From Christiangramia lutea (GTDB taxonomy: Bacteria; Bacteroidota; Bacteroidia; Flavobacteriales; Flavobacteriaceae), in contig NZ_JAKVTV010000002.1 of NCBI RefSeq assembly GCF_022489035.1, positions 248,001 to 312,000 on the forward strand: a stretch of DNA of 64,000 bases. Direction: 5' to 3'. This document shows positions 17,817-28,818 of the stretch, one piece after another. Under the pieces are notes generated by a model. That model was not told the DNA's origin. It made no database searches and saw only the letters and a list, made by a program, of their open reading frames with translations. The number at the start of each line of letters is the position of its first letter. Within the stretch, counting starts at the first letter, position 1. The position numbers were made by a program, and so were the translations under genes.

Positions 17817-18632
17817 TCAGGCCTTGGTGGAAGCTTGAATTACCTGGCTAATCGAGATCTGAAGATTCTTTGGTAATTTATTGTCCTTAGGCAGGACCGC
17901 CAGGAACCTGTCATAATTTGAATCATACACATTCTTAAAAAGTGGATTTTCGTAACCCATTTCTGTACATAGATCTTGAATAAAATCCCTTTGATGGATA
18001 AGATCTGTACTTCCCAGATGGAATACGCCCTGCCGGTTTCTGTTAATGATATAATGCACCTGCTGAGTAACCTTTAAAATTTCGGTAGCATTAATAACCA
18101 CATTAGGGAATACCTCCAGGGATTCTCCGAGATCAAGAATTGTTTGAATTTCCTTGATCCTGGGAGAGGATTTTCCGAATACCATGGGTAAACGAAGGAT
18201 ATTGTATTGATGGTTAGGTAATCTTAATAACGCGTTTTCGATCTTAATTTTAAACCTCCCATAAACGCTAAGACTTAGAGTTTTGTCATATTCATAAGAG
18301 GGGAAGTTAGTGAAAGCATCGAAAACATTGGCAGAACTTATAAAGATAAGTTTTGCATTATGCTTAATTATATGGTTAATTATTGAAAAATGAGTGGCGA
18401 TCTGTGCGTCAAAATTTCCTCGAAGTGAGGAAATGATCACATCTGGTTTTAGATTTTCAAGCAGAATCTCGATATTTTCAGTCTCCATATCGAAGTGATG
18501 AAACTGATGATTGGCTTCGAAAAACTCATTTTCAGTAAAATAGGTTCCATGAGTATCAAAATAGGAGCATAGCTCTTTATATAAGGCATTGCCTATAAAT
18601 CCGCTAGCTCCTAAGATGAGTATTCGTTTCAA
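17817..18632 (-). CDS. Extended SDR / RmlD-like nucleotide-sugar reductase-epimerase family protein
   Basis: A 271-residue NAD(P)-binding protein with GASGFIG at residues 8-14, an HFDMETENIEILLENLKPDVI segment as in RmlD-type reductases, and a YGRFK that supplies the catalytic Tyr-x3-Lys. It lacks a complete nucleotide-sugar gene set nearby, so the substrate is unknown. The start lies five bases after the gcvT stop, indicating one operon with gcvT. Confidence 0.75.
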   Translation of the reverse strand: MKRILILGASGFIGNALYKELCSYFDTHGTYFTENEFFEANHQFHHFDMETENIEILLENLKPDVIISSLRGNFDAQIATHFSIINHIIKHNAKLIFISSANVFDAFTNFPSYEYDKTLSLSVYGRFKIKIENALLRLPNHQYNILRLPMVFGKSSPRIKEIQTILDLGESLEVFPNVVINATEILKVTQQVHYIINRNRQGVFHLGSTDLIHQRDFIQDLCTEMGYENPLFKNVYDSNYDRFLAVLPKDNKLPKNLQISISQVIQASTKA

Positions 18633-18637
18633 ATAAA

Positions 18638-19720
18638 TTAGCCTTTATAGAAGGGCAGCTTTACCTGAGTAGCAGGAACTACTTTTTTTCTTATCTGAAT
18701 TGAAATTTTATTTCCTACTCCTGCTATCTCGGTTGGTACATATCCCAGCCCAATTCCTTTTTCAAGTGATGGAGACATGGTTCCCGAAGTTACTACTCCA
18801 ATTTTCTTACCATTTTCGTCTACAATATCATAACCCTGGCGAGGAATTCCTCTTTCATCCAGTTCAAAAGCTATAAGTTTACGTGCTGGTCCGTTTTCCT
18901 TTTGTTTTTTTAGCTCTTCGCTATTGATGAATTCCTTTGTGAACTTGGTGATCCAGCCAAGGCCAGCTTCAATAGGTGAAGTAGTGTCATCTATATCGTT
19001 TCCATATAGACAATAACCCATTTCCAGTCTTAAGGTATCCCTTGCTGCAAGGCCTATTGGCTTAATTCCAAAATCCTTACCAGCATTCATAACCGCATCC
19101 CAGATTTGCTCGGCATCTTCATTTCTGAAATAGATCTCGAATCCACCGCTTCCTGTATAACCGGTAGCTGAAACGATCACCTTGTCTACATTGGCAAAAG
19201 TTCCCATTTCAAAAGTATAGAATTTCATATTTACCAGATCAATATCTGTTAGGGACTGCATTGCTTCAGCAGCTTTTGGCCCCTGAATGGCGAGTAAAGA
19301 CATTTCATCACTCATGTCTCTCATAGTAGCATCCATCGTGTTATGATGTGCTATCCAGTTCCAGTCCTTTTCGATATTGGAGGCGTTTACCACCAGTAAA
19401 TATTTTTCAGAATCTATCCTGTAAATTATAAGGTCGTCAACGATACCACCATCATCATTTGGCATACATGAATATTGTGCCTTTCCATCTACGAGTTTTG
19501 ACGCATCGTTCGAGCTTATCTTCTGGATCAAATCAAGAGCATTTTCTCCTGAAATTAGAAATTCACCCATATGGGAAACGTCGAATACACCAAGATCTTT
19601 TCTCACCGTTTCATGTTCAATGTTTACTCCTTCATAAGATACAGGCATGTTGAACCCGGCAAAAGGGACCATTTTTGCATTCAATTCTTTATGCTTTTCA
19701 GATAGGGCTATTTCTTTCAT
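18638..19720 (-). CDS. gcvT: Aminomethyltransferase, glycine cleavage T protein
   Basis: T protein of the glycine cleavage system: it transfers the aminomethyl carbon from lipoyl-H protein to tetrahydrofolate. The 360-residue sequence has the family blocks [41 protein letters not shown] and [23 protein letters not shown] at 19741 would add seven codons, but it lies in the -7 element, so the ATG at 19720 is chosen. gcvH and gcvP are not adjacent, as is common in Bacteroidota. Confidence 0.95.
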   Translation of the reverse strand: MKEIALSEKHKELNAKMVPFAGFNMPVSYEGVNIEHETVRKDLGVFDVSHMGEFLISGENALDLIQKISSNDASKLVDGKAQYSCMPNDDGGIVDDLIIYRIDSEKYLLVVNASNIEKDWNWIAHHNTMDATMRDMSDEMSLLAIQGPKAAEAMQSLTDIDLVNMKFYTFEMGTFANVDKVIVSATGYTGSGGFEIYFRNEDAEQIWDAVMNAGKDFGIKPIGLAARDTLRLEMGYCLYGNDIDDTTSPIEAGLGWITKFTKEFINSEELKKQKENGPARKLIAFELDERGIPRQGYDIVDENGKKIGVVTSGTMSPSLEKGIGLGYVPTEIAGVGNKISIQIRKKVVPATQVKLPFYKG

Positions 19721-19738
19721 TATTTTCAAAAATTTGCG

Positions 19739-19768
19739 CAAATTTATTCAATTCGGGAAGAATACAAT
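19739..19768 (-). promoter_or_regulatory. Promoter of gcvT
   Basis: On the minus strand TAAATTTG (19746-19739) is a perfect -7 element, and ATTG at 19768-19765 lies 18 bases upstream. The predicted transcription start near 19734 is downstream of the alternative TTG codon, which supports the ATG at 19720. Confidence 0.55.
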
Positions 19769-19769
19769 A

Positions 19770-19800
19770 TTTATTTGGGCTTTTTATGGATTTATATTTA
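19770..19800 (+). promoter_or_regulatory. Candidate promoter of the NAD(P)HX repair gene
   Basis: TATATTTA at 19793-19800 fits the -7 consensus with one mismatch, and TTTA lies 19 bases upstream at 19770-19773. It is back to back with the gcvT promoter. Confidence 0.4.
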
Positions 19801-19848
19801 AACTGAATTCTTAAGTTTATAGGTGAACAGCAGAAGATTTAAAAGTTT

Positions 19849-21357
19849 ATGAAAATACTAAGCGCGGAGCAACTCTCTCAAGCTGATAAAGAGACTATAA
19901 AAAAGCAGGAAATTTCTTCAGAAGGATTGATGGAAAGGGCGGCTACCCTTGTTTTTAATGAAATACATAAAAGGCTTGAAGGTGCTCCAATTCCAATTAA
20001 GATATTCTGCGGAATAGGGAATAATGGGGGAGATGGATTGGTGATCGCCCGGCATCTTGTTCAGCATGGATATCATGTAAATGTCTATATCGTAAATTAT
20101 AGCGATAAAAGGTCAGACGATTTTCTTTCCAATTATGAGAAATTGAAAGAAGTTACTGATGACTGGCCGGAAATGATCAAAAATGAAGCAAATTTCCCGG
20201 AAATACGAACTGGAGATTTTGTAATTGACGCGATTTTTGGAATAGGATTGAACAGGCCAATAGAGGGCTGGGTTGCTAAACTTGTAGAACACATTAATAA
20301 TTCGCAAGCATTTACTCTTGCAATTGACATGCCTAGTGGCTTGTTTTCTGATAAGGCTCCAGGCGAAAATGCTTCTATCATTGAAGCTGATTTCACACTG
20401 AGCTTCCAGACTCCAAAGCTGGTGTTTTTTCTTCCCGCTACTATGGATTATGTAGGAAATCTTCAAATTCTGGATATAGGACTTGATAAACAATTTTTGG
20501 CTAAAGTTGATTCAAACTACAGGTTGATCAATAAAGAAGAGGCTATTCAATTGTATAAACCTCGAAAAACAAATACCCATAAAGGAGATTATGGTCACGC
20601 CCTTATAATTGGGGGGAGTTATGGTAAAATCGGGAGCGTGCTTCTTACGGCTACTTCGGCCTTAAGAACCGGAAGCGGTTTGTGTAGTCTTTATATTCCA
20701 AAATGTGGCTATGATATCGTTCAAACCGCCTTGCCTGAAGCCATGGTTTTGACAGATAAGGAGAACCATTTGCTGAATGCTTATCCCAACACATTTGATG
20801 CTGATGTAGTATGTTTTGGAATGGGAGTGGGAACTTCAAACAAAGCTAAAGCAGCCCTGGAAGACCTATTGAATTCAGTGAATAGTCCTGTGGTAATCGA
20901 TGCAGACGGGTTGAACTTACTGGCACAAAATAAATCCCTTATAGACCTACTTCCTGAAAATTCTGTTCTTACTCCACATCCTGGAGAACTTCAGAGATTG
21001 ATTGGGAGCTGGAAAGATGATTTTGAAAAACTTGAACTGGTTAGATCTTTCAGTAAAAAATATAAAATTATAGTGGTGGTAAAAGGAGCTCATTCTTTTA
21101 TAATTCAGGGAGATAATGTTTATATCAATAATTCCGGTAATCCGGGAATGGCGACAGCGGGTAGTGGTGATGTGCTATCTGGAGTGATCACCTCTCTTAT
21201 CGGTCAGGGTTATGACCCTGTTATTGCATCGATTCTCGGAGTTTTCTTACATGGTAGATCTGGAGATATAGCAGCGAAAGAAATGGGATTTGAAGGAGTG
21301 CTGGCTGGTGAAATAGCAAGCAATATGGGGAAGGCGATAAAAGAACTGTATACCTAA
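19849..21357 (+). CDS. nnr: Bifunctional NAD(P)H-hydrate epimerase / ADP-dependent dehydratase
   Basis: Repairs hydrated NAD(P)H formed by heat or side reactions. The N-terminal YjeF_N epimerase domain (residues 1 to about 215) has the NNGGDG motif at 58-63. The C-terminal ribokinase-like dehydratase domain (from about 225) has HKGDYGHALIIGGS, TPHPGEL and NPGMATAGSGDVLSGV. The 502-residue fusion is the usual bacterial arrangement. It is divergent from gcvT. Confidence 0.95.
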   Translation: MKILSAEQLSQADKETIKKQEISSEGLMERAATLVFNEIHKRLEGAPIPIKIFCGIGNNGGDGLVIARHLVQHGYHVNVYIVNYSDKRSDDFLSNYEKLKEVTDDWPEMIKNEANFPEIRTGDFVIDAIFGIGLNRPIEGWVAKLVEHINNSQAFTLAIDMPSGLFSDKAPGENASIIEADFTLSFQTPKLVFFLPATMDYVGNLQILDIGLDKQFLAKVDSNYRLINKEEAIQLYKPRKTNTHKGDYGHALIIGGSYGKIGSVLLTATSALRTGSGLCSLYIPKCGYDIVQTALPEAMVLTDKENHLLNAYPNTFDADVVCFGMGVGTSNKAKAALEDLLNSVNSPVVIDADGLNLLAQNKSLIDLLPENSVLTPHPGELQRLIGSWKDDFEKLELVRSFSKKYKIIVVVKGAHSFIIQGDNVYINNSGNPGMATAGSGDVLSGVITSLIGQGYDPVIASILGVFLHGRSGDIAAKEMGFEGVLAGEIASNMGKAIKELYT

Positions 21358-21476
21358 GTTTTAGATGATTCAGAAAAAAATTAAGAATTGTTGAAATTCT
21401 TTCTATTTAAACTTCTATTTATTTGGAATCTTTTATCTGAAATAAGATTTTTGCAATCCACAAAATAACTGGTAAA

Positions 21477-22982
21477 ATGCAAAATCATCATTATATAAGT
21501 TCCGCAGTTTTAGATCTTGTAGATATACATGATATTATTAAAAACAAGAAAAAGCTGGCTTTAAGTGATGAGTCTAGATTAAATATTCAGAAATCCAGAG
21601 AATATCTGGACCTGAAAATAAAAGACAGTGACACACCGGTTTATGGAATAAACACTGGATTCGGTGCGCTTTGTAATGTAAAGATCACTTCAGAAAAGCT
21701 AACCGAACTTCAGGAAAATTTGGTTCGATCTCATGCATGTGGTACTGGAGATAGGGTTTCCAAGCCTATCATTAAATTGATGTTATTACTTAAGATACAG
21801 TCTTTAAGCTACGGAAATTCAGGAGTTGCCATTGGAACTGTAGAACGCCTTATAGAACTTTTTAATAATGATTTTTTACCGGTAATTTACGAGCAGGGTT
21901 CTCTGGGAGCTTCTGGTGATCTTGCTCCATTAGCCCATCTTGCTTTGCCTTTAATTGGCGATGGTGAAATCTATTTTGAAGATCAGGTTATTTCCGGTAA
22001 GGAATTGCTTGAGAAAATGGACTGGAATCCGGTAAAGCTTCAAAGTAAAGAAGGTCTTGCATTATTGAACGGAACCCAGTTTATGAGTGCTCACGGGGTT
22101 TATGCCTTACTCAAGGCTTATAAGCTTTCGTACATGGCTGATCTGATTGGTTCAATTTCCATAGATGCTTTCGATTGTAATCTTTCACCTTATGATGAAC
22201 TGGTTCATCTGGTAAGGCCGCATAGGGGACAGGTGAAAACAGCAGAGAGAATAAGAAATTTTCTTGCCGGTAGTGAAATTGCCGAATCTGAAAAAGATAA
22301 TGTGCAGGATCCTTATTCTTTCAGGTGTATTCCACAGGTGCACGGAGCATCCAAGGATACGTTATCCTTTGTAAGAAAAACCTTGAAAACCGAAATTAAT
22401 TCGGTAACAGATAATCCAAATATTTTCATTGAAGCAGATAAGATCATTTCTGGTGGTAACTTTCATGGACAACCATTAGCACTAGGTCTGGATTATCTTG
22501 CGATCGCTCTGTCTGAATTGGCAAATATTTCAGAAAGAAGAATATACCAGCTTGTTTCTGGATTGAGAGGGCTTCCTAATTTCCTTGTGGAAAATCCTGG
22601 ATTGAATAGCGGATTTATGATCCCGCAATATACGGCAGCAAGTATTGTTAGTCAGAATAAGCAATTATCAAGTCCAGCTTCGATCGATTCGATCGTGTCA
22701 TCTAATGGCCAGGAAGATCATGTGAGTATGGGGGCTAATAGTGCTACAAAACTTTTGAAGGTAGTAGAGAACCTTAATTCAGTATTGGCTATAGAATTAT
22801 TTAATGCTTCCCAGGCTATTCATTTTAGAGAGCCGGCAAAAACTTCAGATCAATTAACTGAAGTTATTGATAATTTCAGGGAAACTGTTCCTGTTCTTAC
22901 AGAAGACAGGACGATGGCACCTTACATTCAAAAGGCTAAAAAGTTTGTTGAAGATTTCGAAATTGAAGATTTTCTTGACTAG
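21477..22982 (+). CDS. hutH: Histidine ammonia-lyase
   Basis: Deaminates histidine to urocanate using the self-made MIO cofactor. The MIO tripeptide A145-S146-G147 lies in GSLGASGDLAPL. SHACGTGD in the N-terminal part is the histidine-lyase type rather than the phenylalanine or tyrosine type. NNFHGQPLALG-like (GGNFHGQPLALG) and the QEDHVSMG motif are also present. At 501 residues it has normal length. The other hut genes (hutU, hutI, hutG) are not adjacent, so it is an orphan here. Its 3' end overlaps the convergent STAS-like gene by four bases. Confidence 0.9.
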   Translation: MQNHHYISSAVLDLVDIHDIIKNKKKLALSDESRLNIQKSREYLDLKIKDSDTPVYGINTGFGALCNVKITSEKLTELQENLVRSHACGTGDRVSKPIIKLMLLLKIQSLSYGNSGVAIGTVERLIELFNNDFLPVIYEQGSLGASGDLAPLAHLALPLIGDGEIYFEDQVISGKELLEKMDWNPVKLQSKEGLALLNGTQFMSAHGVYALLKAYKLSYMADLIGSISIDAFDCNLSPYDELVHLVRPHRGQVKTAERIRNFLAGSEIAESEKDNVQDPYSFRCIPQVHGASKDTLSFVRKTLKTEINSVTDNPNIFIEADKIISGGNFHGQPLALGLDYLAIALSELANISERRIYQLVSGLRGLPNFLVENPGLNSGFMIPQYTAASIVSQNKQLSSPASIDSIVSSNGQEDHVSMGANSATKLLKVVENLNSVLAIELFNASQAIHFREPAKTSDQLTEVIDNFRETVPVLTEDRTMAPYIQKAKKFVEDFEIEDFLD

Positions 22983-23353
22983 ATCCTTGTTTTGATCCAT
23001 TCTACCGCTTCTTCCAGAGTTTGAAATACCTTAAAGCAATTACTGTTTCTGTAAAACTTTTTTTCAACCTCTTCAGCGTTACGGCGTGTAATTTCGTTTT
23101 CGCTGACCACGGCAATTGCTTTAAGGTTGAATTTATTTGCAGACTCAAAGTATACCATAGGATCTACAGCGTAGGAGTTGACCCTATGTGAAATATATCC
23201 GTAATTTTCGTCTTTGAATATTTGAGAGCCCAGCTCAAGAAGCTTTTGATTCGATTCAACGTCAAAAAGAATCCCTTCGTTAAGCTTAGCGATTAAAATA
23301 TTTTCGTGTATATAGACTGATCCAAAGTCTAATTCAATCTCCTTAGGTAGCAT
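22979..23353 (-). CDS. Small STAS/SpoIIAA-like cytosolic protein
   Basis: A 124-residue soluble protein of unknown function. The alternating strand-helix pattern (IHENILIAKL, FKDENYGYISHR, FNLKAIAVVS, and a C-terminal helix VFQTLEEAVEWIK) suggests a SpoIIAA-like/STAS fold, as seen in many small Bacteroidota proteins. The fold call is inference from pattern only. It overlaps the convergent hutH by four bases and lies downstream of clpC's terminator region. Confidence 0.65.
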   Translation of the reverse strand: MLPKEIELDFGSVYIHENILIAKLNEGILFDVESNQKLLELGSQIFKDENYGYISHRVNSYAVDPMVYFESANKFNLKAIAVVSENEITRRNAEEVEKKFYRNSNCFKVFQTLEEAVEWIKTRI

Positions 23354-23410
23354 TTTGTGTAGGGTCTAAAAACACCCGTAAATTAAATTAATAATCAGGG
23401 AAAATATATA

Positions 23411-23438
23411 ATAAAAAGCCACCTTTTTTAAAGTGGCT
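23411..23438 (-). terminator. Terminator of clpC
   Basis: On the minus strand AGCCAC (23438-23433) pairs with GTGGCT (23422-23417), the loop is A/T only, and five T residues follow. It lies 26 bases after the clpC stop. Confidence 0.75.
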
Positions 23439-23463
23439 CTTTATCTTGTTTATATTGAATTTA

Positions 23464-26019
23464 CTAAGATTCGGTTTCTTTAATTGATTTTTCAATTGAT
23501 ATAGTCAACTCCTTCTTATTTTCATCCAGGTCCATTTTGATCACGTCTCCTTCTTTTAATTTCGAATTAATGATCTCTTCGGCCAGGGCATCTTCAATAT
23601 ATTTCTGAATTGCACGATTCAAAGGTCTTGCACCATATTGTTTATCGAAACCTTTTTCAGCGATAAAATCTTTGGCTTTGTCGCTTAGGCTTAAGTCATA
23701 TCCAAGACCATGAATTCTCTCAAATAATTTTTCTAATTCGATATTGATGATCTTGTGAATATGCTCTCTCTCCAAAGTATTGAAAATTACCACATCATCA
23801 ATACGGTTCAGAAATTCCGGAGCAAAGGCCTTCTTTAGAGCATTCTCAATAACACTTCTGGCATTGTCATCTACCTGAGATTTCTGGGCCGAAGTTCCAA
23901 AACCAACACCCTGTCCAAAATCTTTAAGTTTTCTCGCTCCAATATTAGAGGTCATTATGATGATTGTATTTCTAAAATCTATTTTTCTACCTAAACTATC
24001 TGTCAGGTATCCATCATCCAGAACCTGTAACAACATATTGAATACATCGGGGTGGGCTTTTTCAACCTCATCGAGTAGTATTACTGCATATGGCTTTCTT
24101 CTAACCTTTTCAGTCAGCTGGCCACCTTCTTCATAACCTACATATCCCGGAGGTGCTCCAATTAAACGAGATACCGCAAATTTTTCCATGTATTCACTCA
24201 TGTCTATTCGAATAAGTGCGTCATCATTGTCGAATAGTTCACGAGCAAGTACTTTGGCTAACTGGGTTTTTCCAACTCCGGTTTGGCCTAAGAAAATAAA
24301 TGAGCCAATAGGTTTATTAGGGTCTTTTAGACCGGCCCGGTTACGTTGAATTGCCTTAACAACCTTACCTACAGCTTCATCCTGACCAATTACTTTTCCT
24401 TTGATTTTCTTCGGAAGCTCTACCAATTTATTGCTTTCGGTTTGAGCTATTCTATTTACTGGAATTCCTGTCATCATGGAAACCACATCGGCAACATTAT
24501 CATCTGAAACCGTTTCCTTGTGTTTCTTAGATTCCTCTTCCCATTTCTCCTGAGCGATGCTTAATTCTTTTTCAAGATTTTTTTCATCATCCCTTAATTT
24601 GGCTGCTTCTTCGTATTTCTGCTTTTTAACAACAGAATTTTTGCTTTCTCTTACTTCCTCAAGCTTCCTTTCCAGTTCTAGGATCTGTTTTGGAACATCG
24701 ATATTTGTAATATGAACCCGGGATCCAGCTTCATCTAAAGCATCGATTGCCTTATCTGGAAGGAATCTGTCTGTCATATATCTATTCGTTAACGTAACGC
24801 AAGCATGAATAGCTTCATCTGTATATCGAACATTATGATGTTCTTCGTATTTATTCTTGATATTATTCAGAATCTCGATAGTTTCCTCCACCGTAGTTGG
24901 TTCTACGATCACTTTTTGAAATCTCCTTTCAAGAGCTCCGTCCTTTTCAATATACTGCCTGTACTCATCCAGGGTAGTGGCACCAATGCATTGAATTTCG
25001 CCCCTGGCCAGAGCAGGTTTAAACATATTGCTGGCGTCTAAACTTCCTGTTGCTCCTCCGGCACCAACGATGGTATGAATCTCATCGATGAAAAGAATAA
25101 TATCGTCATTCTTTTCGAGTTCATTCATCACCGCCTTCATGCGTTCCTCGAACTGACCGCGATATTTCGTGCCTGCCACTAAGCTGGCAAGATCCAGGGT
25201 AACCACTCTTTTATCAAAGAGGATTCTAGAAACTTTACGCTTCACAATACGCAAAGCAAGACCTTCTGCGATGGCAGATTTTCCTACACCTGGCTCCCCA
25301 ATTAATAGGGGGTTGTTTTTCTTTCTTCTGCTTAGAATTTGAGAAACCCTTTCAATTTCTTTTTCCCGCCCCACTACAGGGTCAAGTTTGTCTGCTTCGG
25401 CTAACGCAGTAAGGTCTCTACCGAAATTATCTAAAACTGGTGTTTTAGATTTTTTCGAAGTCTTTCCTGTGCTACCGCTTCCGCTGAAAGGATTCTCTCT
25501 GGTGGCTTCATCTCCACCGTCATCATCTGAAAACGATTCTGCCGACGGGCTGTCAGAGAAATCATCTTCATCGCTGGCGATCATATATTTAAACTGATCT
25601 TTTACTCCGTCGTAATCAATTTTCAATTTATTAAGTAGTTTAGTTGTAGGGTCGTTTTCGTTTCTTAATATACATAGCAACAAATGCGCAGTATTGATAT
25701 TGGAACTCTGGAAAAGCTTTGCTTCCAGAAATGTTGTTTTCAATGCGCGTTCAGCCTGCCTGGTTAAGTGCAGGTTTCTTTTCTCGTTACTAATAGTGAC
25801 TGTATTAGGATTGGCAGGACTTAGAATTTCAACCTTACGTCTCAAATGACTAAGGTCAACGTCTAAAGCGGTTAATATATCTATGGCCTTGCCATCGCCA
25901 TCTCTCAGCAAACCAAGCATAAGATGCTCTGTCCCTATAAAATCGTGACCAAGTCTTAATGCCTCCTCTTTACTGTAAGCAATAACGTCTTTTACTCTTG
26001 GTGAAAAATTATCATCCAT
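23464..26019 (-). CDS. clpC: ATP-dependent Clp protease ATP-binding subunit ClpC
   Basis: Two-ring AAA+ unfoldase that feeds substrates to ClpP and takes part in protein quality control. The 851-residue protein has a Clp_N repeat domain (residues 1 to about 145), Walker A GEPGVGKSA in the first ATPase, a UVR-type coiled middle domain (QKYEEAAKLRDDEKNLEKEL region), Walker A GQTGVGKTQ and Walker B VILLDEVEKA in the second ATPase, and a VGF tripeptide in the ClpP-contact loop. A TTG six codons upstream is open, but the ATG at 26019 has AAAGGAAG eight bases before it. Confidence 0.96.
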   Translation of the reverse strand: MDDNFSPRVKDVIAYSKEEALRLGHDFIGTEHLMLGLLRDGDGKAIDILTALDVDLSHLRRKVEILSPANPNTVTISNEKRNLHLTRQAERALKTTFLEAKLFQSSNINTAHLLLCILRNENDPTTKLLNKLKIDYDGVKDQFKYMIASDEDDFSDSPSAESFSDDDGGDEATRENPFSGSGSTGKTSKKSKTPVLDNFGRDLTALAEADKLDPVVGREKEIERVSQILSRRKKNNPLLIGEPGVGKSAIAEGLALRIVKRKVSRILFDKRVVTLDLASLVAGTKYRGQFEERMKAVMNELEKNDDIILFIDEIHTIVGAGGATGSLDASNMFKPALARGEIQCIGATTLDEYRQYIEKDGALERRFQKVIVEPTTVEETIEILNNIKNKYEEHHNVRYTDEAIHACVTLTNRYMTDRFLPDKAIDALDEAGSRVHITNIDVPKQILELERKLEEVRESKNSVVKKQKYEEAAKLRDDEKNLEKELSIAQEKWEEESKKHKETVSDDNVADVVSMMTGIPVNRIAQTESNKLVELPKKIKGKVIGQDEAVGKVVKAIQRNRAGLKDPNKPIGSFIFLGQTGVGKTQLAKVLARELFDNDDALIRIDMSEYMEKFAVSRLIGAPPGYVGYEEGGQLTEKVRRKPYAVILLDEVEKAHPDVFNMLLQVLDDGYLTDSLGRKIDFRNTIIIMTSNIGARKLKDFGQGVGFGTSAQKSQVDDNARSVIENALKKAFAPEFLNRIDDVVIFNTLEREHIHKIINIELEKLFERIHGLGYDLSLSDKAKDFIAEKGFDKQYGARPLNRAIQKYIEDALAEEIINSKLKEGDVIKMDLDENKKELTISIEKSIKETES

Positions 26020-26099
26020 TTTATCTTCCTTTCTCAAATTTTATTTTCACTCGAATTAGGTCAAAAACTGTACCTAATAAGGAGTTAGTAGCTAAGTGA

Positions 26100-26130
26100 C
26101 AAAATTACTTTCAATTTTCAAAGTGTAAAA
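26100..26130 (-). promoter_or_regulatory. Candidate promoter of clpC
   Basis: On the minus strand TAATTTTG (26107-26100) is a perfect -7 element with TTTT at 26130-26127, 19 bases upstream. The leader would be about 75 bases. The rest of the 247-base clpC/gyrA divergent region shows no repeat of note. Confidence 0.45.
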
Positions 26131-26266
26131 TAGTGAACTTATTAACCAAAACACAATAAAAATTTGTTAATAAAAAGAAGGTGAACTAAGGCCTGAGTAC
26201 CTATAAAAAACGATAAAATATGTAAATTGCCCCTTAGATTTTTTGAGATAAATTAAATTTTTAAGT

Positions 26267-28798
26267 ATGGCTGAAGGAGAAAAGCTAATTCCTATCAACA
26301 TTGAAGATGAAATGAAATCAGCCTACATCGATTATTCGATGTCGGTCATTGTGTCACGTGCACTACCAGATGTACGGGACGGGTTAAAACCAGTACACAG
26401 AAGGGTTTTGTACGGAATGTACGAACTGGGAGTTCTCTCCAATAGGGCATATAAAAAATCTGCCAGGATTGTAGGGGAAGTACTTGGTAAGTATCACCCA
26501 CATGGCGATTCTTCTGTTTATGATACCATGGTGAGAATGGCTCAGCACTGGAGTATGCGTTATATGCTTGTAGATGGACAGGGTAACTTTGGTTCAGTTG
26601 ATGGAGATAGTCCCGCGGCAATGCGTTATACAGAGGCAAGAATGCGTAAGATTAGTGAGGATATGCTTGCTGATATAGATAAAGAGACCGTTGATACCCA
26701 GCTTAACTTTGATGACTCTTTAAGTGAGCCAGTAGTGATGCCAACCAGGGTGCCAAATCTTCTGGTTAATGGAGCAAGTGGTATCGCCGTAGGTATGGCT
26801 ACCAATATGCCACCGCACAACCTTTCTGAAGTAATCGATGGAACCGTGGCTTATATCGATAACAACGATATTGAGATTGACGAATTGATCGAACACATCA
26901 AAGCGCCAGATTTTCCTACCGGCGGAATTATTTATGGCTATGATGGGGTTAGAGAGGCATTTAAAACAGGTCGTGGACGTGTAGTAATGCGCGCAAAATC
27001 TCATATGGAAGAGGTGAACGGAAGGGAATACCTTGTGATCACTGAAATTCCTTATCAGGTGAACAAGGCTGATATGATCAAGAAAACAGCCGACCTGGTT
27101 AATGAAAAGAAAATAGAAGGGATAAGTCTTATTAGGGATGAGTCTGACCGTAACGGGATGCGAATCGTCTACCAGCTTAAAAGAGATGCAATTCCTAATA
27201 TCGTTCTTAATACATTATTTAAGCACACTGCTTTGCAGTCTTCCTTCAGTGTAAATAATATTGCCCTGGTGAATGGAAGACCTGAGATGTTGAATCTTAA
27301 GGATATTATCCATCATTTCGTAGAGCACAGGCATGATGTGGTAGTTCGTAGAACTGAATTTGAACTTAGAAAGGCCAAGGATCGTGCTCATATCCTGGAA
27401 GGTTTAATTATTGCTTCTGATAATATAGACGAAGTAATTGCACTTATAAGGGCATCTTCGAATGCTGATGAAGCCAGAAACAAGTTGATGGAGCGCTTTG
27501 AACTTTCTGAGGTTCAGGCTAAGGCCATCGTGGAAATGAGGTTAAGGCAACTTACCGGTCTGGAGCAGGATAAGTTAAGAGCTGAATATGACGACATTCT
27601 TAAATTGATTGAAGATCTTGAGGATATTCTGGCCCGTAAGGAGCGAAGAATGCAGGTGATCAAGGATGAACTGATAGAGGTTAAGGAGAAGTACGGTGAT
27701 GAAAGACGTTCTCAAATAGAATATGCCGGAGGAGATCTAAGTATTGAAGATATGATCCCAGATGAGAGAGTAGTAATTACCATTTCTCACGCAGGATACA
27801 TTAAAAGAACTTCACTTACCGAGTATAAAACACAGAATAGAGGAGGAGTTGGTCAGAAAGGAACAAATACAAGAAATGAAGATTTCCTGGAATATTTGTT
27901 TGTTGGGACTAACCACCAGTATATGTTATTCTTCACTCAAAATGGTAAGTGTTACTGGATGAGGGTATATGAAATTCCTGAGGGAAGTAAGGCTTCGAAA
28001 GGAAGAGCTATTCAAAATCTTATCAATATTGAGCCGGAGGATAAAGTGAATGCGTTTATCTGTACTCAGGATCTTAAAGATGAAGAGTATGTAAACAATC
28101 ATTTCGTGATCATGGCTACTAAGAAAGGTCAGGTTAAAAAGACCAGACTGGAAAGATATTCTCGCCCTCGTACCAACGGAATTAACGCGATCACTATCAA
28201 AGAGGGTGATGAACTTCTTGAAGCGAAACTTACTACAGGAAATAGCCAGGTGATGCTTGGTCTAAAAAGTGGTAAGGCAATTCGATTTGAGGAGAGCAAA
28301 ACCAGGCCAATGGGAAGAAACGCATCTGGAGTTAGAGGTATAACCCTAGCCGATGATAACGATGAAGTTGTAGGGATGATCTCTGTAAACGATTTTGAAT
28401 CTGATATCCTTGTAGTTTCTGAAAATGGATATGGTAAACGTTCAAGTTTAGAAGACTACCGTATTACTAACAGAGGAGGAAAGGGAGTTAAAACCATTTC
28501 GGTTACCGAGAAGACAGGACAACTTGTCGCTATTAAGAATGTTTCCGATGTAGATGATCTAATGATCATTAATAAATCGGGTATCGTTATACGTATGGCT
28601 GTAGAAGATCTACGCGTAATGGGCCGTGCAACCCAGGGTGTTAGGTTAATTAACTTAAAAGGGAACGATGCTATCGCTGCAGTGGCAAAAGTACTTCATG
28701 ATGAGGATGATGTAGACAACATGGAAGATGCCGAAAAGCCCGTAGGCAGCGAAGAATCGGCAAATGGCACAACTATTGTAGATGATAGTGAAGAATAA
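26267..28798 (+). CDS. gyrA: DNA gyrase subunit A
   Basis: Cleavage-rejoining subunit of DNA gyrase. The catalytic tyrosine is Y121 in AMRYTEARM. The N-terminal [21 protein letters not shown] block is intact, and the GyrA box appears as QNRGGVG in the start of the C-terminal beta-pinwheel, which identifies gyrase rather than topoisomerase IV. The 843-residue protein ends in an acidic tail. The downstream TPR gene starts 21 bases after the stop, so both are probably on one transcript. Confidence 0.97.
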   Translation: MAEGEKLIPINIEDEMKSAYIDYSMSVIVSRALPDVRDGLKPVHRRVLYGMYELGVLSNRAYKKSARIVGEVLGKYHPHGDSSVYDTMVRMAQHWSMRYMLVDGQGNFGSVDGDSPAAMRYTEARMRKISEDMLADIDKETVDTQLNFDDSLSEPVVMPTRVPNLLVNGASGIAVGMATNMPPHNLSEVIDGTVAYIDNNDIEIDELIEHIKAPDFPTGGIIYGYDGVREAFKTGRGRVVMRAKSHMEEVNGREYLVITEIPYQVNKADMIKKTADLVNEKKIEGISLIRDESDRNGMRIVYQLKRDAIPNIVLNTLFKHTALQSSFSVNNIALVNGRPEMLNLKDIIHHFVEHRHDVVVRRTEFELRKAKDRAHILEGLIIASDNIDEVIALIRASSNADEARNKLMERFELSEVQAKAIVEMRLRQLTGLEQDKLRAEYDDILKLIEDLEDILARKERRMQVIKDELIEVKEKYGDERRSQIEYAGGDLSIEDMIPDERVVITISHAGYIKRTSLTEYKTQNRGGVGQKGTNTRNEDFLEYLFVGTNHQYMLFFTQNGKCYWMRVYEIPEGSKASKGRAIQNLINIEPEDKVNAFICTQDLKDEEYVNNHFVIMATKKGQVKKTRLERYSRPRTNGINAITIKEGDELLEAKLTTGNSQVMLGLKSGKAIRFEESKTRPMGRNASGVRGITLADDNDEVVGMISVNDFESDILVVSENGYGKRSSLEDYRITNRGGKGVKTISVTEKTGQLVAIKNVSDVDDLMIINKSGIVIRMAVEDLRVMGRATQGVRLINLKGNDAIAAVAKVLHDEDDVDNMEDAEKPVGSEESANGTTIVDDSEE

Positions 28799-28818
28799 TT
28801 AAATAAACCAAAATAACA

